In this document: positions 43,767 through 47,361 of the stretch, in pieces
Position numbering within the stretch: the first letter of the stretch is position 1
Layout of the letters: every line of letters starts with the position of its first letter
Origin: Olsenella sp. Marseille-P4559
GTDB taxonomy: Bacteria > Actinomycetota > Coriobacteriia > Coriobacteriales > Atopobiaceae
Direction: 5' to 3'
Assembly (NCBI RefSeq): GCF_900605015.1
Contig: NZ_LR027573.1
Span: forward strand, 671,396-718,756
DNA: 47,361 nt
The notes under the pieces: model-generated
The model's database searches: none
What the model saw: the letters and a program-made list of their open reading frames with translations, nothing else
Told to the model about the DNA's origin: nothing
Made by a program: the position numbers and the translations under genes

Positions 43767-45617
43767 ATGGGGGCAATCATCAGACCAGCCGAACTCATCT
43801 CGATGCTCGACAGGAAGTCGACCATGATGGACAGGGCCGGCGAAGAGTGCTCGGAGCGTCGACAGGCGGTGAGCGAGTTTTGCAACGACACCTACCTCAC
43901 GGCCGAGGCGTGGGACGCAGCACGCAGTCGGCTCAGCAACTACAGCGTGCTCTACGCGGGCATCACAGAGGCCCTCGAGAGGGTCAGGTCGGCAGACGAC
44001 ACGGTCAGGGACGCGCTCTCGTCCAACTTTGGAGCCGTCGCCGAGGTCAACGAGGACGAGTACGTACGGAAGAGGGACGAAGCCCAGAACATGCTCGACA
44101 GGATCGCAGAGCTGGAGTGCACGCCCTACGGCAACGACCCTGGCTTCAGCGCCGGGCTCTCGCTCATGCGCTACTGGTGCGACCGAGCTCGCATCGCCGC
44201 CCAAGACATGCTCGACAGGATCGCGGACTACCTGAGCACCACCAACGGGATCTACGAGGGCGCCGGCTCCTGCTCCGACATGCTCGCCACGCTGGCCAGG
44301 GGCACAGCCTCCCTATCAGAATCCGAGTTCAGCAAGAGCGGCGTTGGTTGGCCCAGCGCGGCGGACGCGAGCTGGATCGGCGAGCTCAAGGACATGCTTG
44401 GGAGCAGCGTCAAGTCCCTCGAGGACCTGTACAGCAACGGCGAGCTCGATGACGGGACGCTCGGAGGGATCTTCGACAGGCCCGTCGAGCTGTGGACCGA
44501 CGGGGAGGCAACCGCCGTCGCGGAGCTCTACCGGAGAGCGGGCAGCCAGGCCGCCGGGGGCGACTCCACGCTGCTCGAGCGGTTCCTCAACGACGGCTAT
44601 TGGCCATGCGAAGGGATACGCCATATCGGCTATTCGAACTACCAGAGCCCCAGCGAGATCTATATGGTCCGATACTCCATGCGGGACGGCCTCGCGGGGT
44701 TCCTCTCCGCCTATGCCGTCGCAACGACATCAGCCGCCTTTCAGGCCAACTCCCCGCTGAGCGACACGGAGAGGCTCCTCGCGAGCACCGCTGCGGGCCT
44801 CCTTGCCAGCGGGAGAACCTACACGCGCATCGGGGGCTTCAACTCGTACACCACTGCGGAAGACGCCCTCAAGGAGCTGGGCCCGAACATCAAGGTGAGT
44901 CACAACAGGTCTGAGACCGTTCGAGACGGCAAGGGCGAGGAGCACACATACATATACACGGAGATCACATACGGAGGGCAAGTGGAAGTCCCGGCAGACG
45001 GAGGGGGCAGTCTCTACTCCCACGGTGGCTTCGTTGCGATGACCGCGACGACAGACGTCAACGCCGCGTTCTCCGAGATGCGCGACATCGTCGCGGGCAG
45101 GAACTACAAGAACGAGTACCAAGCCGCCGGGGAGGGCCTTATTGAAGCCGCCGGCGACGCGGTCTCTGGCAAGATCCTCGACGGCATTCCCGTCCTTGGC
45201 ACCGCGAAGAGCCTGGTCACCAGCACCGTCGAAAGCTACAGAGAGCAAAGTGCCGCCAACCATTCGATAGACACCGTCTTCGAGCTCGACCGGGCGGACA
45301 CGGAAGCCCATTACAGCTTCTACGAGTACGGCACGCTCGTCTCGGACGCAAGCGGGGACGGCGCATACGTCGTGGCCCCCGGGTTTGCCAACGACGGGGA
45401 TCGTCAGAAATTCACCAATGCATACAGCCAATATCGCTACGACAACACCAATGGTGGTACCACCTATGACAGCTACCTCGACTGGGCGCGATCGAAGCCC
45501 GAGGGTGGATACTCGATGACTTCCTTGGAGGGCTGGGCCAACACGAAGCCAACCAATTACGAGATTGCGAACAGCCCCGACAAACTTGCCTGGAGTGATC
45601 CAGCTACTAAGTACTAA
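43767..45617 (+). CDS. LXG-like type VII secretion substrate, probable polymorphic toxin
   Basis: The 616-residue protein starts MGAIIRPAELISMLDRKSTM. Residues 1-200 are predicted helical with heptads, as in LXG/WXG domains. A middle part (about 200-440) is mixed, then a Gly/Ala hydrophobic stretch near 445-480 (GLIEAAGDAVSGKILDGIPV) resembles the pre-toxin region of such proteins. The C-terminal 130 residues (from HSIDTVFELDRADTEAHYSF) contain no active-site motif I recognise. No signal peptide is present. The start has AGGAGAGG upstream. Two small partner-like genes precede it and WG-repeat lipoproteins follow. Confidence 0.5.
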   Translation: MGAIIRPAELISMLDRKSTMMDRAGEECSERRQAVSEFCNDTYLTAEAWDAARSRLSNYSVLYAGITEALERVRSADDTVRDALSSNFGAVAEVNEDEYVRKRDEAQNMLDRIAELECTPYGNDPGFSAGLSLMRYWCDRARIAAQDMLDRIADYLSTTNGIYEGAGSCSDMLATLARGTASLSESEFSKSGVGWPSAADASWIGELKDMLGSSVKSLEDLYSNGELDDGTLGGIFDRPVELWTDGEATAVAELYRRAGSQAAGGDSTLLERFLNDGYWPCEGIRHIGYSNYQSPSEIYMVRYSMRDGLAGFLSAYAVATTSAAFQANSPLSDTERLLASTAAGLLASGRTYTRIGGFNSYTTAEDALKELGPNIKVSHNRSETVRDGKGEEHTYIYTEITYGGQVEVPADGGGSLYSHGGFVAMTATTDVNAAFSEMRDIVAGRNYKNEYQAAGEGLIEAAGDAVSGKILDGIPVLGTAKSLVTSTVESYREQSAANHSIDTVFELDRADTEAHYSFYEYGTLVSDASGDGAYVVAPGFANDGDRQKFTNAYSQYRYDNTNGGTTYDSYLDWARSKPEGGYSMTSLEGWANTKPTNYEIANSPDKLAWSDPATKY

Positions 45618-45636
45618 GTAACAGGGAGGTAGCCAC

Positions 45637-46509
45637 ATGGAGAGGCCCGACACCATGACGAGGAGGGGGTTCGCATCCCTCGCGGCGGGCGCGCTCGCCT
45701 CCCTCCTCCTCCCACTCGGGGGATGCGGCGCGAGCCCGGCGGGGGACCCCGGCGACGCATGGCGCGTCATAGGCTCCAACGGCGAATGGGTGGGCACGGC
45801 CCGATTCTCCGACGCCGACGAGTACGGCTTCGCCCCCAACGGGCTTGCGGCCGTCGAGGACGCCGGGACGGGCCTGTGGGGCTTCGTCGACGAGGCAGGG
45901 AGGTGGGCCCTCCAGCCGACGTTCCTCAGGGCCCGCGAGTTCGCCCCCAACGGACTTGCCCCCGCGCAGGACGACGGGACGGGCCTGTGGGGGTTCGTCG
46001 ACGAGACGGGCTCCTGGGCCATAGAGCCCCGATACGCGGACGCCTGGTCGTTCTACGACAACGGCACGACGCAGGTTCTGGACGAGTCGGGCCACAACAT
46101 CGTCTGGCTGGACGGGGAGGGCAACGTTGTCGAAGACACCACTGCCGTGCGCCGGTGGGCCAGGAAGGACGACGGGACAGGGTTGTACGGCATCGCGGCG
46201 GCCGGCGGGGACTGGCTGTGCGAGCCTGCCTTCTCCTACCTGCAGACCGACCGCTACTCCGACTACCTCCTCGCCCGGCCGCAGGGCTCGGGGCTCTGCG
46301 GCGTCGTCGACGCGGGCGGCGGGTGGGTGGTCGGGCCCGCCTTCGCCGACCTGGTCATCGCCTTCGACGCGGGCGTCCTGGCCGCCAAGGACGCCGACAC
46401 TGGGCTCTGGGGCTACGTCGGCTGGGACGGCGGCTGGGTGGTGCAGCCGGCCTTCTCCGACGCGACGCGGATGGGCGACAACGGGCGCGCGCTGGCCAGG
46501 GCGGCCTAG
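45637..46509 (+). CDS. WG-repeat lipoprotein
   Basis: The 290-residue protein has a Tat-like signal (MTRRGFASLAAGALASLLLP) and a lipobox (LGGC), then about six WG repeats such as GLWGFVDEAGRWALQPTF and GLWGYVGWDGGWVVQPAF; the first is divergent. WG repeats form beta-type scaffolds, function mostly unknown. GGGAGGT lies 6-8 nt before the ATG and the gene follows the LXG-like gene by 19 nt, so it may be part of that operon and could act as a surface immunity or accessory protein; this is a guess from position. Confidence 0.75.
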   Translation: MERPDTMTRRGFASLAAGALASLLLPLGGCGASPAGDPGDAWRVIGSNGEWVGTARFSDADEYGFAPNGLAAVEDAGTGLWGFVDEAGRWALQPTFLRAREFAPNGLAPAQDDGTGLWGFVDETGSWAIEPRYADAWSFYDNGTTQVLDESGHNIVWLDGEGNVVEDTTAVRRWARKDDGTGLYGIAAAGGDWLCEPAFSYLQTDRYSDYLLARPQGSGLCGVVDAGGGWVVGPAFADLVIAFDAGVLAAKDADTGLWGYVGWDGGWVVQPAFSDATRMGDNGRALARAA

Positions 46510-46533
46510 CTTGGGCCACGACGGGGGGATCGC

Positions 46534-47361
46534 ATGAGGGGGCCGTGCGGCATCACGAGGAGGGGGCTCGCCTCCCTCGCGGCGGGCGCGCTCGCCGCCT
46601 GCCTCTGCGGCTGCGAGGCCGGCGGGGACCCGTCCGGCGCCTCGGAACAGGGGGCGCGGTGGCGCGTCATAGACTCCAGCGGCGACTGGGTGGGCACGGC
46701 CCGCTTCTCCGACGCCGACGGGTACGGCTTCGCCTCCAACGGGCTGGCGGCCGTACAGGATCCGACGACGGACCTGTGGGGCTATGTGGATTCCTCGGGA
46801 GGCTATGCCATCGAGCTGTGCTTCAGCGAAGCCAAGTGGTTCTCACCGAATGGCCTTGCCCCCGCCTGCGATACCGAGACGGGCCTGTGGGGGTATATCG
46901 GGAAGTCGGGTGAGTGGGCCATAGAGCCCCGATACGCCGACGCCTGGTCCTTCTACGAAAACGGCACTGCCTTTGTGCTAGACGCAGAAAGAGAGCGTAC
47001 GACGTGGATTAACGAGAAGGGGGAAATCCTAGAGGGAAGAAGAAGCCCGCGCCCCCAGGCGAGGGAGGACCCGGCCAGCGGGCTCTGGGGCATCATAGCA
47101 GAAGACGGCACGTGGGCGCTCGAGCCCGCCTTCGCCGACCTCGCCACCGACGGCCACTCCGACTACCTCCTCGCCCGGCCGCAGGGCTCGGGGCTCTGCG
47201 GCGTCGTCGACGCGGGCGGCGGGTGGGTCGTCGGGCCCGCCTACGCAGACCTGGTCGTCGCCTTCGACGCGGGCGTCCTGGCCGCCAAGGACGCCGACAC
47301 GGGACTCTGGGGCTACGTCGGCTGGGACGGCGGCTGGGTGGTGCAGCCGGCCTTCGCCGAG
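46534..47361 (+). CDS. WG-repeat lipoprotein, 3' end outside the window
   Basis: The second, tandem paralogue starts MRGPCGITRRGLASLAAGAL with lipobox-like LCGC and has at least six WG repeats before the window edge. It is about 900 nt downstream of its paralogue, and the last 200 nt are almost identical to it (46261-46461 against 47161-47361). GGGGGG lies upstream of the ATG. The remaining C-terminus is not seen. Confidence 0.75.
   Translation, partial: MRGPCGITRRGLASLAAGALAACLCGCEAGGDPSGASEQGARWRVIDSSGDWVGTARFSDADGYGFASNGLAAVQDPTTDLWGYVDSSGGYAIELCFSEAKWFSPNGLAPACDTETGLWGYIGKSGEWAIEPRYADAWSFYENGTAFVLDAERERTTWINEKGEILEGRRSPRPQAREDPASGLWGIIAEDGTWALEPAFADLATDGHSDYLLARPQGSGLCGVVDAGGGWVVGPAYADLVVAFDAGVLAAKDADTGLWGYVGWDGGWVVQPAFAE

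Overview
The DNA is GC-rich, with strong Shine-Dalgarno sequences (GGAGG-type), GTG and TTG starts, several PTS and antitoxin families, Tat-dependent lipoproteins and an ESX/LXG-type cassette. This suggests an anaerobic high-GC Gram-positive, most likely a gut or oral Coriobacteriia member of the Olsenella/Atopobium/Collinsella type. The assignment is by gene content and style only; no rRNA or tRNA gene was seen.

Region 1 (1-5.5 kb) is an accessory and decay zone. It has the end of an IS21-like element inserted into an older transposase, a Fic toxin gene with an intact antitoxin but a frameshift, a possible HsdS tail, a broken HAD phosphatase gene, and an AlbA_2/ATPase-type regulator behind a striking nest of palindromes. 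About 1 kb of degraded DNA with an IS110-like start follows. Region 2 (5.5-11.7 kb) is a complete beta-glucoside module: a PRD-type regulator facing EIIB, EIIC, EIIA, 6-phospho-beta-glucosidase and a dedicated HPr-like protein that has Asp where Ser46 is expected.

Region 3 (11.7-26.7 kb) is a redox and carbonyl-handling island, mostly on the minus strand. It has two aldo/keto reductases, two Tat-exported lipoprotein flavodoxins, a cytosolic flavodoxin, an NAD(P)H-type flavoprotein, an SDR, an iron alcohol dehydrogenase, three exported alpha/beta hydrolases, an MFS exporter, a DUF4405-like membrane cytochrome and a CMD-cupin gene with a frameshift. A LysR gene sits divergently from the MFS operon. 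An 11-bp motif recurs in three intergenic regions at operon heads and may be the shared operator. A DinJ/YafQ toxin-antitoxin pair with a 13-bp inverted-repeat operator is inserted within the island.

Region 4 (26.7-34.5 kb) holds a dead IS3-family element whose damaged catalytic positions all look like A-to-G or T-to-C changes, a second AlbA_2 regulator, a frameshifted LysR gene, an AAA ATPase preceded by a 9-bp iteron array, a Phd/RelE-type toxin-antitoxin pair, and a SirTM-type sirtuin overlapping a zinc macrodomain gene (reversible ADP-ribosylation).

Region 5 (34.6-42.7 kb) runs on the plus strand: an FMN-binding split-barrel/ferredoxin fusion, an OpuB-like osmolyte ABC importer, an MDR oxidoreductase with an Rrf2 regulator, and a MarR gene followed by a heterodimeric ABC exporter in which both halves are broken. 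Region 6 (42.7 kb to the end) has a DUF4143 remnant and then an operon resembling a type VII (LXG) toxin locus: two small helical proteins, a 616-residue LXG-like protein, and two tandem WG-repeat lipoproteins, the last cut by the window end.
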